Assembly: GCF_017874715.1 (NCBI RefSeq)
Contig: NZ_JAGGLR010000015.1
Coordinates: 124,001-188,000 of the forward strand
DNA length: 64,000 nucleotides
DNA from: Streptomyces iranensis
Lineage (GTDB): Bacteria > Actinomycetota > Actinomycetes > Streptomycetales > Streptomycetaceae
Reading direction: 5' to 3'
Below the pieces are notes generated by a model. It ran no database searches. It saw only the letters and a list, made by a program, of their open reading frames with translations, and had not been told where the DNA came from. Within the stretch, counting starts at the first letter, position 1; each line of letters starts with the position of its first letter. Of this stretch, positions 49,455 through 56,901 are shown in pieces. A program made the position numbers and the translations under genes.

Positions 49455-49609
49455 TGGTGACCCGGAGCCCCGAGCTCCCAGGGTCGTCCCCCGCGGACTC
49501 CCTTCCCCGAGCAGTCCGCCTCCCGCTAGCTGTCTCCCCAGGGCGCAGACGATCAATCCCCGAGCACGGTCACTCGAACGAGGGGTGTTGGACGGCAATG
49601 CCCCCGTGT

Positions 49610-49625
49610 TCGAATATGAGTTCGA
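49610..49625. promoter_or_regulatory. LexA-box-like element over a promoter
   Basis: TCGAATATGAGTTCGA differs at one position from the remembered actinobacterial SOS box TCGAAC-N4-GTTCGA. It directly abuts GATACT (49624-49629), a plausible -10, 32 bases before the hydrolase-fold start. Confidence 0.4.
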
Positions 49626-49656
49626 TACTGTGAGGGTGTTCGAGAGAGGGTTGGAG

Positions 49657-50538
49657 GTGCCAGACCACATGGTGCGACGTATCGAAGTGAGCGGGGCCGG
49701 CGGCGTGCGGCTCGCCGCCTGGGAGTTCACCGATCCGCCCAAGGCAGGCGCTGGCCGTGAGGGAGCGCGGGGCCCCGGAGTGCTGCTGCTCCATGGGCTG
49801 CTGGGCCGGGCCGCCCACTGGGCGGAGACGGCCCGCTGGCTCTCCACCCGCCATCGGGCGGTCGCCCTCGACCAGCGCGGCCATGGCCGCAGCGAGAAGC
49901 CGGCCGAGGGGCCGTTCGACCGCTCCACCTATGTGGACGACGCCGAGGCGGCCGTGGAGCAGCTCGGCCTCGCCCCCGTGACCCTGATCGGCCATGCCAT
50001 GGGCGCCCTCACCGCCTGGCAGCTGGCCGCCCGCCGCCCCGATCTGGTCCGGGCGCTGGTCATCTGCGATATGCGGGCCTCGGCCCTCGGCGCCGCCTCG
50101 CAGCGCGAGTGGGCCGAGTGGTTCCGCTCCTGGCCGGTGCCGTTCGCGACGCTCGCCGATGTGCGCAAGTGGTTCGGTGAGGACGATCCGACGCTGGAGC
50201 GCCCGAATCCGCCCCGGGGCGACTTCTTCGCCGAGGTCATGGCCGAGCGCTCGGACGGCTGGCGCCCGGCGTTCTCCTGCCGCCAGATGCTGAAGGTCCG
50301 TGACACCTGGGTCCATGACGCCCATTGGGAGGAGCTCGCGCTGGTCGAGTGCCCCACCCTGGTCGTGCGCGGGCTGGACGGTGAGCTGGGCCGTGCGGAG
50401 GCGCAGGAGATGGTCCGCGTGCTGCCTCGCGGGCAGTATGCGGAGGTGGTGGACGCGGGCCATCTCGTGCACTACGACCAGCCGGACGGCTGGCGCCGCG
50501 CCGTGGAGCCCTTCCTGGCCTCGGTCCTGCCCGTCTAG
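49657..50538 (+). CDS. Alpha/beta-hydrolase-fold protein lacking the nucleophile Ser
   Basis: A 293-residue protein with the fold's features: oxyanion region GVLLLHGLLGRAAHWAETAR, DQRGHGRSEKPAEGPFDRST, acid loop LVVRGLDGELGRAEAQEMVR and the C-terminal His in VDAGHLVHYDQPDGW. At the nucleophile elbow, where the family has G-x-S-x-G, the sequence is LIGHAMGALTAW, i.e. Ala instead of Ser (codon gcc). The protein is therefore unlikely to be a classical esterase. GTG 49657 has gaggg upstream, with ATG 49669 as an alternative. The gene may be part of the DNA-damage response if the LexA-like box is real. Confidence 0.85.
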   Translation: MPDHMVRRIEVSGAGGVRLAAWEFTDPPKAGAGREGARGPGVLLLHGLLGRAAHWAETARWLSTRHRAVALDQRGHGRSEKPAEGPFDRSTYVDDAEAAVEQLGLAPVTLIGHAMGALTAWQLAARRPDLVRALVICDMRASALGAASQREWAEWFRSWPVPFATLADVRKWFGEDDPTLERPNPPRGDFFAEVMAERSDGWRPAFSCRQMLKVRDTWVHDAHWEELALVECPTLVVRGLDGELGRAEAQEMVRVLPRGQYAEVVDAGHLVHYDQPDGWRRAVEPFLASVLPV

Positions 50539-50557
50539 CCGCCCGGCGTGGCCCTTC

Positions 50558-50584
50558 GGCGCCCGACTTCAATGAGTCGGCGCC
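50558..50584. terminator. Terminator hairpin between convergent genes
   Basis: GGCGCCCGACT (50558-50568) and AGTCGGCGCC (50575-50584) pair with one bulged base. Confidence 0.7.
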
Positions 50585-50588
50585 CCGT

Positions 50589-51236
50589 TCAGAACTTCCA
50601 GACGAACGGCTCGCCGCCGATCTCCGTCCACATGACCTCGACCGACCTCGCCCGCGAGGGAATCAGGAAGGTGTTGCAGAGCAGATGGCTCTGCCCGCTC
50701 CTCCAGTTCTTGATCTCATCCGAGTCCGCGCATCCCTTGGGCCGTCCGGCATCGCCGCCGGTGACCTTCGCCCCCCGCCGCCCGTCCGCGTACACCTCCG
50801 CGTAGTCCCCGACCCGCGGATACTCCTTCATCGTGGCCCCGCGCAGATGGGTGTACTTCACATAGGCCACCGCGGGCACCTTGCCCTCGGCGTCCGCCGG
50901 GTTCGACACCAGCGCCTTCGCCTCGGCCGCCGTGCCGATGTCGACCTTCTGTGCCGCGATCCGATAGGTGGGCTCGACCCCGGTGTCCTCCTTGAACGCA
51001 CGCGTGGCGGCCTGGCCCGGCTGGAGCGGCGGCTCACCGTCCGATCGCATACCGACCTTCTGCGCACCGCCCTGGTGACCATCGGTGACACCCGAGCGGG
51101 AAGCGTGCCGTGCGTTCTCGGATGTATCGCCCTTTTCACCGAATGGTCCGCACGCGGTCAGGGCGAGAGCCAGTACGGCAACGGGCGCGCAGGCACGCAG
51201 CCACGTTGACTTGGTCAGCGGCAAGTGGAACTCCAA
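50589..51236 (-). CDS. Putative lipoprotein of unknown function
   Basis: A 215-residue exported protein. The N terminus (LTKSTWLRACAPVAVLALAL followed by TACGPFGEKG) is a lipoprotein signal with Cys after TA. The mature part has VGMRSDGEPPLQPGQAATRA, KVPAVAYVKYTHLRGATMKE and a C-terminal CADSDEIKNWRSGQSHLLCN, whose two Cys may form a disulfide. No family was recognised. Divergent from the lactate-monooxygenase-like gene, convergent with the hydrolase-fold gene. Confidence 0.72.
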   Translation of the reverse strand: MEFHLPLTKSTWLRACAPVAVLALALTACGPFGEKGDTSENARHASRSGVTDGHQGGAQKVGMRSDGEPPLQPGQAATRAFKEDTGVEPTYRIAAQKVDIGTAAEAKALVSNPADAEGKVPAVAYVKYTHLRGATMKEYPRVGDYAEVYADGRRGAKVTGGDAGRPKGCADSDEIKNWRSGQSHLLCNTFLIPSRARSVEVMWTEIGGEPFVWKF

Positions 51237-51368
51237 TGCGGGAACGTGGCCTCATCGCGTTCCGGTGTGATCCCTTGAACGCGATCGACGGTTCGCCGAT
51301 CCTACGAGTCGTCTACTCCCTTACAACAATGGGAAATTGACCAGTAATGGACAGGTGAAGGGAAGCAC

Positions 51369-52556
51369 ATGATCGGTGGCGACAGCACGGAACCGAAACC
51401 CGGCAAGGACTGGGCGGCATTTCAGTACGAGATCTATCTGAACGGGATGACCGGCGCCGTTCCCCGGCTTCCCGCCGATCTCACCCGGCTCGAGGAGCTG
51501 GCCGAGGCGCGGCTGGGGCCGGGGCCGGTGGGCTATGTGGCGGGCAGCGCGGGCAGCGGCGGCACCGAGCGGGCCAACCGGGCGGCGCTGGACCGGCATC
51601 GGATAGTGCCCCGGATGCTCCGTGACGTACGGCGGCGGAATCTCTCGGTCGAGCTGTTCGGCACCCGGCTGCCCGCGCCGCTCGCGCTCGCACCGATCGG
51701 GGTGCTGTCGATCATGCACCCGGAGGCGGAGTGCGCGGCGGCGCGGGCAGCCGCGGCGCAGGGCGTGCCGTTCATCCTCTCCTCCGCGTCCAGTACGCCC
51801 ATGGAGCGGGTGGCGGAGACGATGGGCGACGGTGAGCGGTGGTTCCAGCTCTACTGGGGCAAGGACCGCGAGGTCACCAGGAGCTTTCTGAGCCGGGCCA
51901 AGTCCTGTGGTTTCACGGCCCTGGTGGTCACCCTCGACACCCCGTTGCTGGCCTGGCGGCCGCGCGATCTCGACCAGGCGTATCTGCCGTTCCTGCACGG
52001 TGTGGGCACCGCCAACTACTTCACCGATCCGGCGTTCCAGGCCGGGCTCGCCAAGCCGGTCCACGAGGACCGGGACGCCGCGGTACTCCACTTTGTGCAG
52101 CTGTTCGGCGACCCCGGGAAGACCTGGGAGGACCTGGTGTTCCTGCGCGAGCACTGGGACGGCCCGATCGTGCTGAAGGGCGTGCTGCACCCCGACGACG
52201 CCCGGCGCGCGGCGGACTCGGGGATGGACGGCGTCGTCGTGTCCAACCACGGCGGCCGCCAGGTGGGCGGCTCGATCGGGGCGGCCGACGCGCTGCCGGG
52301 GGTGGTGGAGGCGGTCGGCGACCGGCTGTCGGTGCTCTTCGACAGCGGAGTGCGCACCGGTGACGATGTGTTCAAGGCGCTCGCCCTCGGCGCCCGCGCG
52401 GTGCTGCTGGGGCGGCCGTACGCCTATGGGCTCGGACTGGACGGGCAGCCGGGGGTGGAGCATGTGATCCGCGCGCTGCTGGCCGAGTTCGAGCTGACGC
52501 TGGCGCTGTCGGGCCATACCGATGCCGCGGGGCTCACCCCGGAGGCGCTCGGCTGA
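51369..52556 (+). CDS. FMN-dependent alpha-hydroxyacid oxidase (lactate 2-monooxygenase type)
   Basis: A 395-residue flavoenzyme. The N terminus (FQYEIYLNGMTGAVPRLPAD) is typical of lactate 2-monooxygenase, followed by YVAGSAGSGGTERANRAALD, LAPIGVLSIMHPEAECAAAR, the segment FQLYWGKDREVTRSFLSRAK, VLKGVLHPDDARRAADSGMD and the active-site His and Arg in VVSNHGGRQVGGSIGAADAL. It oxidises L-lactate or a related 2-hydroxyacid using O2, giving either H2O2 plus keto acid or the decarboxylated acid. The substrate is not fixed by sequence. Confidence 0.88.
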   Translation: MIGGDSTEPKPGKDWAAFQYEIYLNGMTGAVPRLPADLTRLEELAEARLGPGPVGYVAGSAGSGGTERANRAALDRHRIVPRMLRDVRRRNLSVELFGTRLPAPLALAPIGVLSIMHPEAECAAARAAAAQGVPFILSSASSTPMERVAETMGDGERWFQLYWGKDREVTRSFLSRAKSCGFTALVVTLDTPLLAWRPRDLDQAYLPFLHGVGTANYFTDPAFQAGLAKPVHEDRDAAVLHFVQLFGDPGKTWEDLVFLREHWDGPIVLKGVLHPDDARRAADSGMDGVVVSNHGGRQVGGSIGAADALPGVVEAVGDRLSVLFDSGVRTGDDVFKALALGARAVLLGRPYAYGLGLDGQPGVEHVIRALLAEFELTLALSGHTDAAGLTPEALG

Positions 52557-52709
52557 CAATTCCCTTCGGCTTTCAACTGGTCAGCCGCACCGGGCCGTCG
52601 GCGACTCGCCGAGGGGGCGTCGGGGTTTTACCGGGCCCTCAGCTTCCGGATTGACGGGTGCTACGCTCCTTGGCGCACAATGAATTAACTGATCATGGGG
52701 GGTGGTCGC

Positions 52710-53054
52710 GTGAAGATCAAACGTAAAGCCTCGATGGTCGTGCTCTCGGCGGCGCTGATGCTGGGCGGTTCCATCGCCCTGGCGCCAACGGCGTCGGCGG
52801 TGGGGTCATCGGCGTGTCAGTTCAATTCCCCGGATGTCAATTTCAAGGTCTCGACCAGTGGCGCCAGATTCCGCACCGGACCGGGAAAGCGGTACCGCGC
52901 TATAGGGACGCTTTACCGAGGGGATTCCTTCCGGTACTTCTGCCGCACCCGGGGCTTTGAGAACAGCTGGTCCTACGGAAAGATCCTCAAGCGGACCACG
53001 ACCGGAATTCATGCCGGGACCAGAGGCTGGGTGTACAGCAAGTATCTCGACTAG
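52710..53054 (+). CDS. Secreted SH3-domain protein
   Basis: A 114-residue exported protein. A signal peptide (VKIKRKASMVVLSAALMLGG, ending SAVG) is followed by a bacterial SH3-like domain (VSTSGARFRTGPGKRYRAIG, RGWVYSKYLD at the C terminus). Two Cys (SACQF, YFCRT) may pair. Such domains bind peptidoglycan or surface ligands. GTG 52710 is chosen because ggggggtggt precedes it; ATG 52695 is an alternative. Probably single-gene transcription from its own promoter. Confidence 0.82.
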   Translation: MKIKRKASMVVLSAALMLGGSIALAPTASAVGSSACQFNSPDVNFKVSTSGARFRTGPGKRYRAIGTLYRGDSFRYFCRTRGFENSWSYGKILKRTTTGIHAGTRGWVYSKYLD

Positions 53055-53067
53055 CCGGAACGTTACG

Positions 53068-53127
53068 GCAGTTGGGTGCGCGGCAGTTGGGTGCGCGGGA
53101 GCTGGGCGTGCGGGAGTTGGGTGCGCG
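53068..53127. repeat. 15-bp tandem repeat downstream of the SH3 gene, four copies
   Basis: ggcagttgggtgcgc and variants start at 53068, 53083, 53098 and 53113, beginning 13 bases after the stop. Confidence 0.9.
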
Positions 53128-53164
53128 GTGGCCGGGCGCGGAGGCTTCGTACGACGGCAAGCGG

Positions 53165-53192
53165 CGGGGCCGGGGGTTCGCCCCCGGCCCCG
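53165..53192. terminator. Bidirectional terminator hairpin
   Basis: CGGGGCCGGGGG (53165-53176), loop ttcg, CCCCCGGCCCCG (53181-53192): perfect stem between the convergent SH3 and ABC permease genes. Confidence 0.88.
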
Positions 53193-53218
53193 TCGCCCGT
53201 GCCCATGCCCCCGGGTCG

Positions 53219-54922
53219 TCACCCCTTGCTGACCGCCGCCAGGATCTCCGGCAGCCGCGCCGCGACCCGCGGCGCCGCCACCCGCAGACCGGTCTCCGCG
53301 ATGGCCGCGCCGTACACCGCGCCCAGTGGGAACACCACCCACAGCAAGCCGTGCGTCCCGGAGACATGCAGCCAGATCGTCAGGCCCAGCACCGGCGCGC
53401 AGAGTACGGAACCCACGATTATCCCGCCGAGGATGCTGATCCAGGCGATCCCCGCCTGCCCCGGGACGACGTTCTTGTAGCCGCTGTCCTGCGGAATGGA
53501 GTACGGGGCCAGTACCGAGGTCAGGGCGCCGGTCGCCAGCATCGAGCCGAGCAGCGCCAGGGCGATGCCGAGCGCCTCCGGGGCGGCCGACCAGTTCTTC
53601 AGGACCGCGGCGCAGCCGAGCACCGCCACCGCCACGTACGGTACGGCGACCAGGAGCAGCGCCAGCGCACGGCCCCGCAGCTCCAGATAGGCGTCGCGGG
53701 GCGAGGAGATCGTCTGGGCGACCATCCAGAAGGCGGAGGCGTCCTGGCCGAACTGGTTGTACATCAGCATGCCGAGCATCCCCGACGCCCAGCAGGCCCA
53801 GTAGATCGAGCCGTTGCCCTGGGCCGCGGTGATGAACGGGAGCAGCAGGCCGACGCCCAGCGAGGTGACCCATGCCGACTTGGTCTTCGGGTCCCGTACG
53901 GCATAGCGCAGCGTGCGCAGCAGCACCGTGCCGGTGCGGCCGGAGGGCAGCAGCCGGGCGAACGGGCCCGAGGCGTCCGGGGTGTTCGAGGCATCCGGGG
54001 TGTCGGCCGCGCCGGAGGACCGCCGCTCGCGCGGTGCCGCCGCCTGGATCGTGGAGGCGTCCGGCGTGGTCATCAGATGGGTGAGGGTGCCCCGCCACCA
54101 CCACATCAGCAGCGCCAACGCCGCGACGGTGAGCGCGAACTGGGCAGCGGCGACCCCGTAGGCGCCGTCGCTCACGCCCTGGACGGCGTCCACAGCTGCC
54201 GCGGGCGGCACCCAGCGCAGCACCGCGGCGGCCGGTTCCAGCACGGACAGGCCGTTCTTACCGCCGAGCTGCTGGGCCCCGAGGTTCACGAACTGCGCGC
54301 CGATCGCCACGAACAGACCGCTGAGCACGGCCATGTCGCGGCCCTTACGGCTGGTGAGGAGGCGGGTGTTGGCCGTGGCGACGGCGCGGGCCAGCGCCAC
54401 GCACACCAGCACCGTCAGCACCACGGCCACGACGCCCGCCACCGCGGCGGCCGCCCCGTGCGCGACGGCGATCGCCGAACCGGCCACCAGGGTCAGGGTG
54501 AACAGCGGGCCGATGCCGATCAGCGAGGACACCAGCAGCGCGGTGATCAGCGAGCGCGGCCGCAGCGGCAGCATCACCAGCCGGGTCGGGTCGAGGGTCT
54601 CGTCGCCGCCGGGGAAGAACAGGGGCATCACCGCCCAGCCGAGGGCGAGCACCGCCGTCAGCAGCGTGACCAGCGCGTCGGCGTGGTTCGTACCGCGCAG
54701 CAGCACCAGGCCGAGCAGCTGCAACACGGCGAACAGCATGGTCATCACCAGCGAGGTGATGTACGCGGCCCGCCGGCCGCTGGACTGGCGCAGCCCGTTG
54801 CGCAGCAGCGCCAGCTTCAGGGAGACGAAGACGGGGGTGGGGGAGCCGGTGGGGACGGCGGGCGGTGCGGGAGCCGCGCTGCCGAGCGGGCCCTTGGCGT
54901 CGAGCGGGTCGGTGAGCGTCAT
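53219..54922 (-). CDS. ABC-2-type transporter permease
   Basis: A 567-residue membrane protein with about ten to twelve hydrophobic segments. Examples are AAYITSLVMTMLFAVLQLLG, LITALLVSSLIGIGPLFTLT, AWVTSLGVGLLLPFITAAQG and GIAWISILGGIIVGSVLCAP. A central hydrophilic loop (MTTPDASTIQAAAPRERRSS, DTPDASNTPDASGPFARLL) includes a small PDAS repeat. ATG 54922 overlaps the ATPase stop (ATGA), so the pair forms a two-gene exporter operon, first the ATPase and then this permease. The substrate is unknown. Confidence 0.87.
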   Translation of the reverse strand: MTLTDPLDAKGPLGSAAPAPPAVPTGSPTPVFVSLKLALLRNGLRQSSGRRAAYITSLVMTMLFAVLQLLGLVLLRGTNHADALVTLLTAVLALGWAVMPLFFPGGDETLDPTRLVMLPLRPRSLITALLVSSLIGIGPLFTLTLVAGSAIAVAHGAAAAVAGVVAVVLTVLVCVALARAVATANTRLLTSRKGRDMAVLSGLFVAIGAQFVNLGAQQLGGKNGLSVLEPAAAVLRWVPPAAAVDAVQGVSDGAYGVAAAQFALTVAALALLMWWWRGTLTHLMTTPDASTIQAAAPRERRSSGAADTPDASNTPDASGPFARLLPSGRTGTVLLRTLRYAVRDPKTKSAWVTSLGVGLLLPFITAAQGNGSIYWACWASGMLGMLMYNQFGQDASAFWMVAQTISSPRDAYLELRGRALALLLVAVPYVAVAVLGCAAVLKNWSAAPEALGIALALLGSMLATGALTSVLAPYSIPQDSGYKNVVPGQAGIAWISILGGIIVGSVLCAPVLGLTIWLHVSGTHGLLWVVFPLGAVYGAAIAETGLRVAAPRVAARLPEILAAVSKG

Positions 54923-55734
54923 CGGGCGCCGCCGCCCAGCCAGTCGAGGCTCTGGCCCGCCTGGCTCCGGTTGGCGCCGACCAGTTCCAGGAAGGCGTCC
55001 TGCAGGGAGGGCGCGTCGCCCCGCACCTCGGCCAGTGGGCCATGGGCCCGGATCCGCCCGCTCGCGATCACCGCCACCCAGTCGCACAGCGACTCCACCA
55101 GCTCCATGACATGGCTGGAGAAGACTACGGTCGCGCCGGAGCGGGTGTAGCGCTCCAGGACGCCGCGGATGGTCTGGGCGGAGACCGGGTCGACGCCCTC
55201 GAAGGGCTCGTCGAGGAAGAGGACTTCGGGGTTGTGGAGCAGCGCGGCGGCCAGTCCGATCTTCTTCCGCATACCGGTGGAGTAGTCGATGACCAGTTTG
55301 CTCTGGGAGCCCGCGAGATCGAGGACGTCCAGCAGCTGGGTGGCGCGCCGGTCTACCTCCGCGCCCGGCAGCCCGCGCAGCCGCCCGGTGTAGGTGAGCA
55401 GCTCCCGGCCGGAGAGCCGCTCGAACATCCGCAGCCCCTCGGGCAGCACCCCGATCCGCGACTTGACCTCGACCGGGTCCCGCCAGACGTCGTGGCCGCC
55501 GATCTCCACGGTCCCCTTGTCGGGGCGCAGCAGGCCGGTGATCATCGAAAGCGTGGTGGTCTTACCGGCGCCGTTGGGTCCGACGAGTCCGATGAACTGC
55601 CCGGCGGGCAGCTCCAGATCGATCCCGGCGACCGCTACCTGCTCCCCGTAACGCTTCCACAGGCCGCTCACCCGCACGGCGGCGGCCCGGGACGACTGTG
55701 GCTGGGTACTGTCTGCTGCTTGCTCCTGCGGCAC
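54919..55734 (-). CDS. ABC exporter ATP-binding protein
   Basis: A 271-residue ATPase. Walker A GPNGAGKTTTLSMITGLLRP, Q-loop IGVLPEGLRMFERLSGRELL, and Walker B EVLFLDEPFEGVDPVSAQ with the H-loop VVFSSHVMELVE. The signature reads YSTGMRKKIGLAAAL rather than LSGGQ, the variant seen in EcsA/ABC-2 exporter ATPases. ATG 55734 starts a disordered N terminus (MPQEQAADSTQPQSSRAAAV). Drives the permease encoded next. Confidence 0.92.
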   Translation of the reverse strand: MPQEQAADSTQPQSSRAAAVRVSGLWKRYGEQVAVAGIDLELPAGQFIGLVGPNGAGKTTTLSMITGLLRPDKGTVEIGGHDVWRDPVEVKSRIGVLPEGLRMFERLSGRELLTYTGRLRGLPGAEVDRRATQLLDVLDLAGSQSKLVIDYSTGMRKKIGLAAALLHNPEVLFLDEPFEGVDPVSAQTIRGVLERYTRSGATVVFSSHVMELVESLCDWVAVIASGRIRAHGPLAEVRGDAPSLQDAFLELVGANRSQAGQSLDWLGGGAR

Positions 55735-55850
55735 CGGCTTACCCCGTTTTCCCGTGGGACGTGTCCCACTGACGTATCACGCGGGGGCCGGTCACGACGC
55801 CCCCGCCGTCGCTCCACGATAGGGGCCGTCCCGGGGAGCCCTCCGGAGTG

Positions 55851-56516
55851 TCAGCGGCGCTCGCGGCCGCAGGCGTAGGCCAGGGCGCTCACCAGCTCTT
55901 CCGCGTCGGGCAGCCAGCGGTTGGCGGCGGTGGGCCGCCGGGCCCACTGGACCGGACCGCGCACGCCCACCCGGGTCGGCGGCGCGACCACGTAGTCGCC
56001 CTCGCCGCGGGCGGTCAGGTCGATCGCGTTCGGCGGCCAGCCCAGATTCCGCACCAGGTCGGGGACCTTGGCGGCGGCGCCCGGGAGGACGAAGAAGAGC
56101 ATCCGGCGCCCGGGGGTGCAGGTGACCGGGCCCAGCTCGACCTGGCGGCGCTCCATGCGGGCGAGCGCCAGACAGCCCGCTGACTCCGGGACGTCGAGCG
56201 CGTCGAAGGTGCGGCCGGTGGGCAGCAGGATGGAGGCGCGCGGCGTCCTGGCCCACATACGACGGATCACGACCGCGCTGCCGGTGGCCTGGTTCACCCA
56301 GTCCCGGCCGGTCGGATGGGCGCCGGGGGCCGGGCAGTCGGCGGTTCCGCAGGAGCAGCGCTCCACTCCGTCCACGGCCTCGAGCCAGGTGCCGGAGAGC
56401 ACGTCCCAGTGCCGCTCCTCGGCGTATCGCACCGCCGCGTCGCGCAGCCGCTCCCCGCGCTGCTGAGGGATCTGCGAGGTTCCCGCGGGGAACCGCGTTG
56501 GTCCTGTCACGTCCAT
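55851..56516 (-). CDS. Prim-pol-like (bifunctional DNA primase/polymerase N-terminal) protein
   Basis: A 221-residue protein of the actinobacterial family annotated as bifunctional DNA primase/polymerase. Landmarks are AAVRYAEERHWDVLSGTWLE, the Cys/His cluster CSCGTADCPAPGAHPTG, LLPTGRTFDALDVPESAGCL and the C-terminal TAANRWLPDAEELVSALAYA. Only the prim-pol module is present and the metal-site motif reads FDALD, so catalytic activity is uncertain. ATG 56516 has ggaagag upstream. Divergent from the NsdA-like regulator. Confidence 0.75.
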   Translation of the reverse strand: MDVTGPTRFPAGTSQIPQQRGERLRDAAVRYAEERHWDVLSGTWLEAVDGVERCSCGTADCPAPGAHPTGRDWVNQATGSAVVIRRMWARTPRASILLPTGRTFDALDVPESAGCLALARMERRQVELGPVTCTPGRRMLFFVLPGAAAKVPDLVRNLGWPPNAIDLTARGEGDYVVAPPTRVGVRGPVQWARRPTAANRWLPDAEELVSALAYACGRERR

Positions 56517-56690
56517 GGTCTCTTCCACGCACAGGACAACTTCCGCCGTCAACGAGGGTTACGGCCGGACCCCCGCACGGGCGGTGCCGTCGGGGGTCCG
56601 GGGTGCGCGGTGACGGCACGGCGGGGCGCATGGGTGCACGGGCGGGGGCGCGTGTGGGGTTGCGGCTGCGTAAGCGGGTAGCCACCATGC

Positions 56691-56897
56691 GTGACGGGCG
56701 TGCGAGTGTCCGGCGGCCAGGCCGCAGCGCCAGGGGGAGGGCGGCCCCGGATTCGGATCGGCGCCGTACGCGAACGATGCGGTCTATGCGGTCAATACGG
56801 GCAAGTTCCGCATTCGCCGTATACCTGCGATATCTGCGGGGCATCACTCAGCAACAGGAACGGATACGCCGAGAACGCAAGCAGTCACTGGGGGTAA
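56691..56897 (+). CDS. Possible 68-residue CxxC/CxxC peptide
   Basis: A short frame from GTG 56691 ends five bases before the NsdA-like start. Its second half contains ERCGLCGQYGQVPHSPYTC followed by DICGASL, a CxxC-x13-CxxC zinc-ribbon-like spacing, and its end overlaps the next gene's ribosome site (ggggg). The third-position G+C is clearly lower than in neighbouring genes, which argues against coding. It may be a leader peptide or chance. I do not recognise a homologue. Confidence 0.25.
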   Translation: MTGVRVSGGQAAAPGGGRPRIRIGAVRERCGLCGQYGQVPHSPYTCDICGASLSNRNGYAENASSHWG

Positions 56898-56901
56898 TGC
56901 C

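Larger units (their letters stand above)
48945..49656. other. 712-bp intergenic region between the iron repressor and the hydrolase-fold gene
   Basis: Contains a seven-copy 25-bp repeat (48964-49127), a unique stretch 49130-49340, two large hairpins (49347-49454) and a LexA-box-like promoter (49610-49630). No credible protein is encoded. I looked for a riboswitch core in 49190-49400 and recognised none. Confidence 0.6.

Noticed and set aside
49605..49630. tRNA T-loop like gttcgaat
   Set aside because: No surrounding cloverleaf. The words fit better as a promoter-operator.
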